Assembly (NCBI RefSeq): GCF_051401765.1
Contig: NW_027480423.1
Coordinates: 3,472,001-3,536,000 of the forward strand
DNA: 64,000 nucleotides
Reading direction: 5' to 3'
From: Calliopsis andreniformis
Taxonomy: Eukaryota > Arthropoda > Insecta > Hymenoptera > Andrenidae
The notes under the pieces are model-generated. The model was not told the origin of the DNA and ran no database searches. It was given only the letters and a program-made list of their open reading frames with translations. Made by a program: the position numbers and the translations under genes. Of the stretch, positions 12,201 to 25,196 are shown piece by piece (position 1 is the stretch's first letter; every line of letters starts with the position of its first letter).

Positions 12201-13387
12201 GTCATTGCTCCACCAGGTCGAATAGTTAGGGCCTAAGAAGTCAACGCCAGAAGCATAAAATACAACATAAATACAATAGATTTTCCATCGTATATAATGT
12301 ATATCTGCAAACAGTGTGAAAGTAATGGTCATTTCTACGTAGCGGGCAACCTAGGCTCCACTCTCGGGCGTTGCTCCACGAAATCAAATGGCTAGGGCCT
12401 TAGAAGTCAGCGCCAGAAGCATAAAATACAATAAAGATGCAAAAGTTTTTCCATCATATAACAGGAATAACTGCAAACAGTGTGAAAGTAATGGTCATTT
12501 CTACGTTCCAGGCAACCTAGGCTTCACTCTAGGTCGTTGTTCCACCAGATCGAATAGTTAGGGCCTAAGAAGTCAACGCCAGAAGCATAAAATACAATAT
12601 AAATATAACAGTTTTTCCATCGTATAAAGAGAATAATAGCAACCAGTGTGAAAGTTATGGTCATTTCTACGTTCCGGGCAACCTGGGCTTCACTCTACGG
12701 TGTTGTTCCACCAGATCGAATAGTTAGGGCCTAAGAAGTGAACGCCAGAAGCATAAAATACAATATAAATATAACAGTTTTTACATCGTATAAAACGAAT
12801 AATAGCAACCAGTATGAAACTTATGGTCATTTCTACGTTCCGGGCAACCTAGACTTCACTCTAGGGCGTTGCTCCTCCAGGTCAAACAGTTAGGGCTTTA
12901 GAAGTCAACGCCCGAAGCATAAAATACAAAATAAATAGAACAGTTTTTCCATTGTATATAACGAATAATTGGTACCAGTGTAAAAGTTATGGTCATTTCT
13001 ACGTTCCGAGCAACCTAGGCTTCACCCTAGGGCGTTGCTCCAACAGATTGAGTAGTTAGGGCCTTAGAAGTCAACGCCCGAACCATAAAATGCAAAAAAA
13101 ATTCAACAGTGTTTCCATCATAAAACAGGAATAATTGCAACTAGTTTGAAAGTGACGGCCAATTCTACGTTCCGGGCAGCCTAGGCTTCACTCTAGGGCG
13201 TTGCTCCACCAGATCGAATAGTTAGTGCCTTAGAAGTCAACGCCAGAAGCATAAAATACAATACAAATACAACAGCTTTTCCATCGTATAAAACGAATAA
13301 TTGCAACCAGTATGAAACTTATGGTTATTTCTACTTTCCGAGCAACCTAGGCTTCACCCTAGGGCGTTGCTCCAACAGATTGAATAG
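9297..13387. repeat. HOR-1 copy 2
   Basis: Matches bases 1 to about 4090 at exactly 56 monomers spacing. Nearly all differences are single substitutions, for example GTGTGAATGTAATGG near 10821 against GTGTGAATCTAATGG near 1525. From 9736 the same 22-monomer chain starts again at 13388 (spacing 3652 bp = 22 x 166). At the right end GAATAGTTAGGGTCTTAGAAG is a hybrid between the expected last monomer and the first monomer of the next copy. Confidence 0.9.
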
Positions 13388-16300
13388 TTAGGGTCTTAGA
13401 AGTCTACGACTGAAGCACAAAATACAATAAAAATACAACAGTCTTTTCATCGTATAACAGGAATAATTGCAACAAGCGTGATAGTAATGATCATTTCGGC
13501 GTTTCGTGCATCCTAGACTTATCTCTGAGGCATTGCTCCACCAGGTCGAATAGTTAGGGCCTAAGAAGTCAACGCCAGAAGCATAAAATACAACATAAAT
13601 ACAATAGATTTTCCATCGTATATAATGTATATCTGCAAACAGTGTGAAAGTAATGGTCATTTCTACGTAGCGGGCTACCTAGGCTCCACTCTCGGGCGTT
13701 GCTCCACGAAATCAAATGGCTAGGGCCTTAGAAGTCAGCGCCAGAAGCATAAAATACAATAAAGGTGCAAAAGTTTTTCCATCGTATAACAGGAATAACT
13801 GTAAACAGTGTGAAAGTAATGGTCATTTCTACGTTCCAGGCAACCTAGGCTTCACTCTAGGTCGTTGTTCACCAGATCGAATAGTTAGGGCCTAAGAAGT
13901 CAACGCCAGAAGCATAAAATACAATATAAATATAACAGTTTTTCCATCGTATAAAGAGAATAATAGCAACCAGTGCGAATGTCATGGTCATTTCTACGTT
14001 CCGGGCAGCCTAGGCTTCACTCTAGGGCGTTGCTCCACCAGATCAAACAGTTAGGGCCTTAGAAGTCAACGCCCGAAGCATTAAATACAAAATAAATAGA
14101 ACAGTTTTTCCTGTGTATAAAACGAATAATTGGTACCAGTGTGAAAGTTATGGTCATAGCTACGTTCCGCGCAACCTAGGTTTCACTCCAGGGCGTTGCT
14201 CCACCAGATCGAATAGATACGGCCTAAGAAGTCAACGCCAGAATCATGAAATACGATAAAGATGCAACAGTTTTTCCATCGTACAAAACGAATAATTGCA
14301 ACCAGTGTGAAAGTTATGGTCATTTCTACATTCCGAACAACCTAGGCTTCACTCTAGGGCGTTGCTCCACCAGATCGAATAGTTAGGTCCTTAGAAGTCA
14401 ACGCCAGAAGCATAAAATACGATATAAATACAACAGCATTTCCATCGTATAAGACGAATAATTGCAACCAGTGTGAATGTAATGGTCATTTCTACGTTCC
14501 GGGCAACCTGGGCTTCACTCTACGGCGTTGCTCCACCAGATCGAGTAGTTAGGGCCTTAGAAGTCTTCGCCAGAAGCATAAAATACAATAAAGATGCAAA
14601 AGTTTTTCCATCGTATAACAGGAATAACTGTAAACAGTGTGAAAGTAATGGTCATTTCTACGTTCCAGGTAACCTATGCTTCACTCTAGGGCGGTGCTCT
14701 ACCAGATTAAATAGTTAGGGCCTAAGAAGTCAACGCCAGAAGCATAAAACACAATATAAATACAACAGCTTTTCCATCGTATATAATGTATATTTGCATA
14801 CAGTGTGAAAGTAATGGTCATTTCCATGTTCCGGGCAACCTAGTCTTCACTCTAGGGCGTTGTTCCACCAGATCGCATAGTTAGGGCCTAAGAAGTCAAC
14901 GCCAGAAGAATAAAATACAATTTAAGTACAAAAGTTTTTCCATCGTATAAAATGAATAATTGCAAACATTGTGAAAGTAATGGTCATTTCTACGTTCCGG
15001 GCAACCTAGGCGTCACTCTAGGGCGTTGCTCCACCACACCTAATAGCTAGGGCCTTAGAAGTCAACCCCAGATGGATAAAATACAATAAAGATGCCACAG
15101 CTTTTCCACCGTATGAAACGAATAATTGCAACCAGTGTGAAAGTTATGGTCATTTCTACGTTCCGAGCAACCTAGGCGTCACTCTAGGGCGTTGCTCCAC
15201 CGGATCGAATAGCTAGGGATTTAGAATTCAACGCCATAAGAATAAAACACAATATAAGTACAACAGTTTTTCCATCGTATAAAACGAATAATTGCAACCA
15301 GTGTGAAAGTTATGGTCATTTCTACATACCGAGCAACCTAGGCTTCACTCTAGGGCGTTGCTCCACCAGATCGAATAGTGAGGTCCTTAGAAGTCAACGC
15401 CAGAAGCATAAAATACGATATAAATACAACAGCTTTTCCATCGTATAAAAGGAACAATTGCAGACAGTGTGAAAGTTATGGTCATTTCTACATTCCGAGC
15501 AACCTAGGCTTCACTCTAGGGTGTTGCTCCACCTGATCGAATAGTTAGGGCCTTAGAAGTCAACGCCAGAAGCATAAAATACAATAAAGATGCAACAGCT
15601 TTTCCATCGAATAGCAGGAATAATTTGCAACCAGTGTGGTAGTAGTGGTCATTTCTACGTACCGGGCAACCTAGGCTTCACTCTAGGGCGGTGCTCCAAC
15701 ATATCGAATAGCTACGGCCTTAGAAGTCTACGACTGAAGCATAAAATACAATAAAAATACAACAGTCTTTTCATCGTATAACAGGAATAATTGCAACAAG
15801 CGTGATAGTAATGATCATTTCGGCGTTTCGTGCATCCTAGACTTATCTCTGAGTCATTGCTCCACCAGGTCGAATAGTTAGGGCCTAAGAAGTCAACGCC
15901 AGAAGCATAAAATACAACATAAATACAATAGATTTTCCATCGTATATAATGTATATCTGCAAACAGTGTGAAAGTAATGGTCATTTCTACGTAGCGGGCA
16001 ACCTAGGCTCCACTCTCGGGCGTTGCTCCACGAAATCAAATGGCTAGGGCCTTAGAAGTCAGCGCCAGAAGCATAAAATACAATAAAGATGCAAAAGTTT
16101 TTCCATCATATAACAGGAATAACTGCAAACAGTGTGAAAGTAATGGTCATTTCTACGTTCCAGGCAACCTAGGCTTCACTCTAGGTCGTTGTTCCACCAG
16201 ATCGAATAGTTAGGGCCTAAGAAGTCAACGCCAGAAGCATAAAATACAATATAAATATAACAGTTTTTCCATCGTATAAAGAGAATAATAGCAACCAGTG

Positions 16301-17371
16301 TGAAAGTTATGGTCATTTCTACGTTCCGGGCAACCTGGGCTTCACTCTACGGTGTTGTTCCACCAGATCGAATAGTTAGGGCCTAAGAAGTGAACGCCAG
16401 AAGCATAAAATACAATATAAATATAACAGTTTTTACATCGTATAAAACGAATAATAGCAACCAGTATGAAACTTATGGTCATTTCTACGTTCCGGGCAAC
16501 CTAGACTTCACTCTAGGGCGTTGCTCCTCCAGGTCAAACAGTTAGGGCTTTAGAAGTCAACGCCCGAAGCATAAAATACAAAATAAATAGAACAGTTTTT
16601 CCATTGTATATAACGAATAATTGGTACCAGTGTAAAAGTTATGGTCATTTCTACGTTCCGAGCAACCTAGGCTTCACCCTAGGGCGTTGCTCCAACAGAT
16701 TGAGTAGTTAGGGCCTTAGAAGTTAACGCCCGAACCATAAAATGCAAAAAAAATTCAACAGTGTTTCCATCATAAAACAGGAATAATTGCAACTAGTTTG
16801 AAAGTGACGGCCAATTCTACGTTCCGGGCAGCCTAGGCTTCACTCTAGGGCGTTGCTCCACCAGATCGAATAGTTAGTGCCTTAGAAGTCAACGCCAGAA
16901 GCATAAAATACAATACAAATACAACAGCTTTTCCATCGTATAAAACGAATAATTGCAACCAGTATGAAACTTATGGTTATTTCTACTTTCCGAGCAACCT
17001 AGGCTTCACCCTAGGGCGTTGCTCCAACAGATTGAATAGTTAGGGCCTAAGAAGTCAACGCCAGAAGCATAAAATACGATATAAATACAACAGCTTTTCC
17101 ATCATATAAAACGAATAATTGCAACCAGTATGAAAGTGATGGTCATTTCTACGTACCGGGCAACCTAGGCTTCACTCTAGGGCGTTGCTCCACCAGATCA
17201 AACAGTTAGGGCCTTAGAAGTCAACGCCAGAAGCATAAAATACAATATAAATACAACAGTTTTTCCATCGTATAAAACGAATAATTGCAACCAGTCTGAT
17301 ACTTATGGACATTTCTATTTGCCGAGCAACCTAGGTTTCACCCTAGGGCGTTGCTCCAACAGATTGAATAG
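13388..17371. repeat. HOR-1 copy 3
   Basis: Bases 13388-17039 repeat 9736-13387 at 3652 bp. The copy then continues through two extra monomers (17037-17377), matching 4087-4427 of copy 1, before jumping to the start of copy 4 near 17372. The presence of these two monomers in copies 1 and 3 but not 2 fits loss from copy 2, or derivation of copy 3 by exchange with a copy-1-like unit. Frames of 80-90 codons seen here on both strands are identical to those in the other copies because the DNA is identical. Confidence 0.88.
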
Positions 17372-20300
17372 TTAGGGCCTAAGAAGTCAACGCCAGAAGC
17401 ATAAAATACAATATAAATATAACAGTTTTTCCATCGTATAAAGAGAATAATAGCAACCAGTGCGAATGTCATGGTCATTTCTACGTTCCGGGCAGCCTAG
17501 GCTTCACTCTAGGGCGTTGCTCCACCAGATCAAACAGTTAGGGCCTTAGAAGTCAACGCCCGAAGCATTAAATACAAAATAAATAGAACAGTTTTTCCTG
17601 TGTATAAAACGAATAATTGGTACCAGTGTGAAAGTTATGGTCATAGCTACGTTCCGCGCAACCTAGGTTTCACTCCAGGGCGTTGCTCCACCAGATCGAA
17701 TAGATACGGCCTAAGAAGTCAACGCCAGAATCATGAAATACGATAAAGATGCAACAGTTTTTCCATCGTACAAAACGAATAATTGCAACCAGTGTGAAAG
17801 TTATGGTCATTTCTACATTCCGAACAACCTAGGCTTCACTCTAGGGCGTTGCTCCACCAGATCGAATAGTTAGGTCCTTAGAAGTCAACGCCAGAAGCAT
17901 AAAATAGGATATAAATACAACAGCATTTCCATCGTATAAGACGAATAATTGCAACCAGTGTGAATGTAATGGTCATTTCTACGTTCCGGGCAACCTGGGC
18001 TTCACTCTACGGCGTTGCTCCACCAGATCGAGTAGTTAGGGCCTTAGAAGTCTTCGCCAGAAGCATAAAATACAATAAAGATGCAAAAGTTTTTCCATCG
18101 TATAACAGGAATAACTGTAAACAGTGTGAAAGTAATGGTCATTTCTACGTTCCAGGTAACCTATGCTTCACTCTAGGGCGGTGCTCTACCAGATTAAATA
18201 GTTAGGGCCTAAGAAGTCAACGCCAGAAGCATAAAACACAATATAAATACAACAGCTTTTCCATCGTATATAATGTATATTTGCATACAGTGTGAAAGTA
18301 ATGGTCATTTCCATGTTCCGGGCAACCTAGTCTTCACTCTAGGGCGTTGTTCCACCAGATCGCATAGTTAGGGCCTAAGAAGTCAACGCCAGAAGAATAA
18401 AATACAATTTAAGTACAAAAGTTTTTCCATCGTATAAAATGAATAATTGCAAACATTGTGAAAGTAATGGTCATTTCTACGTTCCGGGCAACCTAGGCGT
18501 CACTCTAGGGCGTTGCTCCACCACACCTAATAGCTAGGGCCTTAGAAGTCAACCCCAGATGGATAAAATACAATAAAGATGCCACAGCTTTTCCACCGTA
18601 TAAAACGAATAATTGCAACCAGTGTGAAAGTTATGGTCATTTCTACGTTCCGAGCAACCTAGGCGTCACTCTAGGGCGTTGCTCCACCGGATCGAATAGC
18701 TAGGGATTTAGAATTCAACGCCATAAGAATAAAACACAATATAAGTACAACAGTTTTTCCATCGTATAAAACGAATAATTGCAACCAGTGTGAAAGTTAT
18801 GGTCATTTCTACATACCGAGCAACCTAGGCTTCACTCTAGGGCGTTGCTCCACCAGATCGAATAGTGAGGTCCTTAGAAGTCAACGCCAGAAGCATAAAA
18901 TACGATATAAATACAACAGCTTTTCCATCGTATAAAAGGAACAATTGCAGACAGTGTGAAAGTTATGGTCATTTCTACATTCCGAGCAACCTAGGCTTCA
19001 CTCTAGGGCGTTGCTCCACCTGATCGAATAGTTAGGGCCTTAGAAGTCAACGCCAGAAGCATAAAATACAATAAAGATGCAACAGCTTTTCCATCGAATA
19101 GCAGGAATAATTTGCAACCAGTGTGGTAGTAGTGGTCATTTCTACGTACCGGGCAACCTAGGCTTCACTCTAGGGCGGTGCTCCAACATATCGAATAGCT
19201 ACGGCCTTAGAAGTCTACGACTGAAGCATAAAATACAATAAAAATACAACAGTCTTTTCATCGTATAACAGGAATAATTGCAACAAGCGTGATAGTAATG
19301 ATCATTTCGGCGTTTCGTGCATCCTAGACTTATCTCTGAGTCATTGCTCCACCAGGTCGAATAGTTAGGGCCTAAGAAGTCAACGCCAGAAGCATAAAAT
19401 ACAACATAAATACAATAGATTTTCCATCGTATATAATGTATATCTGCAAACAGTGTGAAAGTAATGGTCATTTCTACGTAGCGGGCAACCTAGGCTCCAC
19501 TCTCGGGCGTTGCTCCACGAAATCAAATGGCTAGGGCCTTAGAAGTCAGCGCCAGAAGCATAAAATACAATAAAGATGCAAAAGTTTTTCCATCATATAA
19601 CAGGAATAACTGCAAACAGTGTGAAAGTAATGGTCATTTCTACGTTCCAGGCAACCTAGGCTTCACTCTAGGTCGTTGTTCCACCAGATCGAATAGTTAG
19701 GGCCTAAGAAGTCAACGCCAGAAGCATAAAATACAATATAAATATAACAGTTTTTCCATCGTATAAAGAGAATAATAGCAACCAGTGTGAAAGTTATGGT
19801 CATTTCTACGTTCCGGGCAACCTGGGCTTCACTCTACGGTGTTGTTCCACCAGATCGAATAGTTAGGGCCTAAGAAGTGAACGCCAGAAGCATAAAATAC
19901 AATATAAATATAACAGTTTTTACATCGTATAAAACGAATAATAGCAACCAGTATGAAACTTATGGTCATTTCTACGTTCCGGGCAACCTAGACTTCACTC
20001 TAGGGCGTTGCTCCTCCAGGTCAAACAGTTAGGGCTTTAGAAGTCAACGCCCGAAGCATAAAATACAAAATAAATAGAACAGTTTTTCCATTGTATATAA
20101 CGAATAATTGGTACCAGTGTAAAAGTTATGGTCATTTCTACGTTCCGAGCAACCTAGGCTTCACCCTAGGGCGTTGCTCCAACAGATTGAGTAGTTAGGG
20201 CCTTAGAAGTCAACGCCCGAACCATAAAATGCAAAAAAAATTCAACAGTGTTTCCATCATAAAACAGGAATAATTGCAACTAGTTTGAAAGTGACGGCCA

Positions 20301-20701
20301 ATTCTACGTTCCGGGCAGCCTAGGCTTCACTCTAGGGCGTTGCTCCACCAGATCGAATAGTTAGTGCCTTAGAAGTCAACGCCAGAAGCATAAAATACGA
20401 TATAAATACAACAGCTTTTCCATCATATAAAACGAATAATTGCAACCAGTATGAAAGTGATGGTCATTTCTACGTACCGGGCAACCTAGGCTTCACTCTA
20501 GGGCGTTGCTCCACCAGATCAAACAGTTAGGGCCTTAGAAGTCAACGCCAGAAGCATAAAATACAATATAAATACAACAGTTTTTCCATCGTATAAAACG
20601 AATAATTGCAACCAGTCTGAAACTTATGGACATTTCTATTTGCCGAGCAACCTAGGTTTCACCCTAGGGCGTTGCTCCAACAGATTGAATAGTTAGGGCC
20701 T
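17372..20701. repeat. HOR-1 copy 4 (shortened)
   Basis: Bases 17372 to about 20397 match 13885 to about 16910 at 3487 bp (21 monomers + 1 bp). The opening monomers with CTACGACTGAAGCAC are missing at the left join. From 20398 to about 20701 the match shifts to 17077-17380 at 3321 bp (20 monomers + 1 bp), showing the exact loss of one monomer near 20398. Confidence 0.87.
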
Positions 20702-21160
20702 AAGAAGTCAACGCCAGAAGCATAAAATACAATATAAATATAACAGTTTTTCCATCGTATAAAGAGAATAATAGCAACCAGTGCGAATGTCATGGTCATT
20801 TCTACGTTCCGGGCAGCCTAGGCTTCACTCTAGGGCGTTGCTCCACCAGATCAAACAGTTAGGGCCTTAGAAGTCAACGCCCGAAGCATTAAATACAAAA
20901 TAAATAGAACAGTTTTTCCTGTGTATAAAACGAATAATTGGTACCAGTGTGAAAGTTATGGTCATAGCTACGTTCCGCGCAACCTAGGTTTCACTCCAGG
21001 GCGTTGCTCCACCAGATCGAATAGATACGGCCTAAGAAGTCAACGCCAGAATCATGAAATACGATAAAGATGCAACAGTTTTTCCATCGTACAAAACGAA
21101 TAATTGCAACCAGTGTGAAAGTTATGGTCATTTCTACATTCCGAGCAACCTAGGCTTCAC
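20702..21160. repeat. HOR-1 copy 5, partial (about 2.8 monomers)
   Basis: Begins like copy 4 (GAGAATAATAGCAACC, CAGTGCGAATGTCATGG, then CCTGTGTATAAAACG, GGTACCAGTGTG and TCATGAAATACG) at 3321 bp from it. It departs at about 21146-21163, where CACCCTAGGGCGTTGCTCCA replaces the expected CACTCTAGG version. Confidence 0.85.
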
Positions 21161-21300
21161 CCTAGGGCGTTGCTCCAACAGATTGAATAGTTAGGGCCTA
21201 AGAAGTCAACGCCAGAAGCATAAAATACGATATAAATACAACAGCTTTTCCATCATATAAAACGAATAATTGCAACCAGTATGAAAGTGATGGTCATTTC
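21161..21300. repeat. Junction between HOR-1 and the returning HOR-B
   Basis: Less than one monomer links the two systems. It reads CAACAGATTGAATAG, ATACGATATAAATACAACAG and CAGTATGAAAGTGATGG like the HOR-1 monomer near 17040-17140. It switches to CTACGATCCGGGCAACCTAG (HOR-B, as at 7189) at about 21301. Register is preserved, as expected for exchange between homologous monomers. Confidence 0.75.
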
Positions 21301-23730
21301 TACGATCCGGGCAACCTAGACTTCACTCTACGGCGTTGTTCTACCAGACCGAATAGTTAGTGCCTTAGAAGTCAACGCCAGAAGCATAAAATACAATACA
21401 AATACAACAGCGTTTCCTTCGTATAAAACGAATAATTGCATCCAGTGTGAAAGTTATGGTCATTTCTACATTCCGAGCAACATAGGCTTCACTCTAGGGC
21501 GTTGCTCCACCGGATCGAATAGTTAGGTCCTTAGAAGTAATCGCCAGAAGCATAAAATACGATATAAATACAACAGCTTTACCATCGTATAGAAGGAATA
21601 ATTGCAAACAGTGTGAAAGTAATGGTCATTTCTACGATCCGGGCATCCTAGACTTCACTCTACGGCGTTGTTCTACCAGATCGAATAGTTAGGGCCTAAG
21701 AAGTGAACGCCAGAAGCATAAAATACAATATAAATATAACAGAATTTCCATCGTATAAAACGAATAATAGCAACCAGTGTGAAAGTTATGGTCATTTCTA
21801 CGTTCCGTGCAACCTAGGCTTCACTCTAGGGCGTTGCCCCACCAGATCAGACAGTTAGGGCCTTAGAAGCCAACGCCCGAAGCATTAAATACAAAATAAA
21901 TAGAACAGTTTTTCCATCATATAAAACGAATAATTGCAACCAGTATGAAAGTTATGGTCATTTCTACTTTACGGGCAACCTAGGCTTCACCCTAGGGCGT
22001 TGCTCCAACAGATTGAATAGTTAGGGCCTTAGAAGTCAATGCCCGAAGCATAAAATGCAATAAAAATACAACAGTTTTTCCATCATATAACAGGAATAAT
22101 TGCAACCAATTTGAAAGTGATGGTCATATCTACGTACCGGGCAACCTAGGCTTCACTCGAGGGCGTTGCTCCACCAGATCGAATAGTTAGGGCCTTAGAA
22201 GTCAACGCCCGAAGCATAAAATACAGAATAAATAGAACAGTTTTTCCATCGTATAAAACGAATAATTGCAACCAGTCTGAAATTTATGGACATTTCCATC
22301 TTCCGAGCAACCTACGCTTCACCCTAGGGCGTTGCTCCAACAGATTGAATAGTTAGGTCCTTAGAAGTCAACGCCCGAACCACAAAATGCAAAAAAAATT
22401 CAACAGTGTTTCCATCATATAACAGGAATAATTGCAACCAGTTTGAAAGTGATGGCCAATTCTACGTTCCGGGCAGCCTAGGCTTCACTCTAGGGCGTTG
22501 CTCCACCAGATCGAATAGTTAGTGCCTTAGAAGTCAACGCCCGAACGATAAAATGCAAAAAAAATACAGCAGTGTTTCCATCATATAACAGGAATAATTG
22601 CAACCAGTTTCAAAGTGATGGCCAATTCTACGTTCCGGGCAACCTAGGTTTCACTCCAGGTCGTTGCTCCACCAGACGGTATAGTTACGGCCTAAGAAGT
22701 CAACGCCAGAAGCATAAAATACCATATAAATACAACAGCTTTTCCATCGTATAAAGCGAGTAATTGCAATCAGTGTGAAAGTAATGGTCAATTCTACGTT
22801 CCGAGCACCCTAGGCGTCACTCTAGGGCGTTGCTCCACCACATCTAATAGTTACGGCCTTAGAAGTCATTGCCAGAGGCATAAAATGCAATATAAATACA
22901 ACAGCGTTTCCTTCGTATAAAACGAATAATTGCATCCAGTGTGAAACTTATGGTCATTTCTACATTCCGAGCAACATAGGCTTCACTCTAGGGCGTTGCT
23001 CCACCAGATCGAATAGTTAGGTCCTTAGAAGTAATCGCCAGAAGCATAAAATACGATATAAATACAACAGCTTTACCATCGTATAGAAGGAATAATTGCA
23101 AACAGTGTGAAAGTAATGGTCATTTCTACGATCCGGGCAACCTAGACTTCACTCTACGGCGTTGTTCTACCAGATCGAATAGTTAGGGCCTAAGAAGTGA
23201 ACGCCAGAAGCATAAAATACAATATAAATATAACAGTTTTTCCATCGTATAAAACGAATAATTGCAACCAGTGTGAAAGTTATGGTCATTTCTACGATCC
23301 GGGCAACCTAGACTTCACTCTACGGCGTTGTTCTACCAGACCGAATAGTTAGTGCCTTAGAAGTCAACGCCAGAAGCATAAAATACAATACAAATACAAC
23401 AGCGTTTCCTTCGTATAAAACGAATAATTGCATCCAGTGTGAAAGTTATGGTCATTTCTACATTCCGAGCAACATAGGCTTCACTCTAGGGCGTTGCTCC
23501 ACCAGATCGAATAGTTAGGTCCTTAGAAGTAATCGCCAGAAGCATAAAATACGATATAAATACAACAGCTTTACCATCGTATAGAAGGAATAATTGCAAA
23601 CAGTGTGAAAGTAATGGTCATTTCTACGATCCGGGCAACCTAGACTTCACTCTACGGCGTTGTTCTACCAGATCGAATAGTTAGGGCCTAAGAAGTGAAC
23701 GCCAGAAGCATAAAATACAATATAAATATA
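21301..23730. repeat. HOR-B copy 3, related to 7.2-9.1 kb
   Basis: 21301-22473 matches 7189-8361 at 14112 bp and 22572-23402 matches 8294-9122 at about 14278 bp, so one monomer (about 22473-22570) is extra relative to copy 2. A short dimeric extension (23403-23730) repeats the TTTCCTTCG and CTACGATCC monomers seen just before. Two substitutions near 22281 and 22315 (GAAATTTATGG, AACCTACGC) distinguish it from the older copy. Confidence 0.82.
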
Positions 23731-24990
23731 ACAGTTTTTCCATCGTATAAAACGAATAATTGCAACCAGTCTGAAACTTATGGACATTTCTATTTGCCGA
23801 GCAACCTAGGTTTCACCCTAGGGCGTTGCTCCAACAGATTGAATAGTTAGGGCCTTAGAAGTCAACGCCCGAACCATAAAATGCAAAAAAAATTCAACAG
23901 TGTTTCCATCATATAACAGGAATAATTGCAACCAGTTTGAAAGTGAAGGGCAATTCTACGTTCCGGGCAACCTAGGCTTCACTCTAGGGCGTTGCTCCAC
24001 CAGATCGAATAGTTAGTGCCTTAGAAGTCAACGCCAGAAGCATAAAATACGATACAAATACAACAGTTTTTCCATCGTATAAAACGAATAATTGTAACCA
24101 GTATGAAACTTATGGTCATTTCTACTTTCCGAGCAACCTAGGCTTCACCCTAGGGCGTTGCTCCAACAGATTGAATAGTTAGGGCCTTAGAAGTCAACGC
24201 CCGAACCATAAAATGCAAAAAAAAATACAACAGTGTTTCCATCATATAACAGGAATAATTGTAACCAGTTTGAAAGTGATGGCCAATTCTACGTTCCGGG
24301 CAACCTAGGTTTCACTCCAGGGCGTTGGTCCACCAGACCGAATAGTTACTGCCTAAGAAGTCAACGCCAGAAGCATAAAATACGATATAAATACAACAGC
24401 TTTTCCATCGTGTAAAACGAGTAATTGCAATCAGTGTGAAAGTAATGGTCATTTCCACGTTCCGTGCAACCTAGGCTTCACTCTAGGGCGTTGCTCCACC
24501 AGATCAGACAGTTAGGCCCTTAGAAGCCAACGCCCGAAGCATTAAATACAAAATAAATAGAACAGTTTTTCCATCATATAAAACGAATAATTGCAACCAG
24601 TATGAAAGTTATGGTCATTTCTACTTTCCGGGCAACCTAGGCTTCACCCTAGGGCGTTGCTCCAACAGATTGAATAGTTAGGGCCTTAGAAGTCAATGCC
24701 CGAAGCATAAAATCCAATAAAAATACAACAGTTTTTCCATCATATAACAGGAATAATTGCAACCAATTTGAAAGTGATGGTCATATCTACGTACCGGGCA
24801 ACCTAGGCTTCACTCGAGGGCGTTGCTCCACCAGATCGAATAGTTAGGGCCTTAGAAGTCAACGCCCGAAGCATAAAATGCAAAAAAAATACAGCAGTGT
24901 TTCCATCATATAACAGGAATAATTGCAACCAGTTTCAAAGTGATGGCCAATTCTACGTTCCGGGCAGCCTAGGCTTCACTCTGGGGCGTT
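22540..24990. repeat. 16-monomer tandem, left copy
   Basis: Matches 25197-27648 at a spacing of 2657 bp (16 monomers + 1 bp). It comprises the end of HOR-B, the 4.3-5.0 kb-like block (23731-24465), and monomers with CAGACAGTTAGGCCC, TCACTCGAGGGCG and ATGCAAAAAAAATACAGCAG. The match ends near GGGGCGTTGCTCGACC, where the right copy changes to GGGGCGTTGCTCCACCAGAC. The A-run near 24215 has nine A; its partner at 26874 has ten. Confidence 0.82.
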
Positions 24991-25196
24991 GCTCGACCAG
25001 ATCGAATAGTTAGTGCCTTAGAAGTCAACGCCAGAAGCATAAAATACAATATAAATACGACAGTTTTTCCATCGTATAAAACGAATAATTGCAACCAGTA
25101 TGAAACTTATGGTCATTTCTACTTTCCGAGCAACCTGGGCTTCACCCTAGGGCGTTGCTCCAACAGATTGAATAGTTAGGGCCTTAGAAGTCAACG

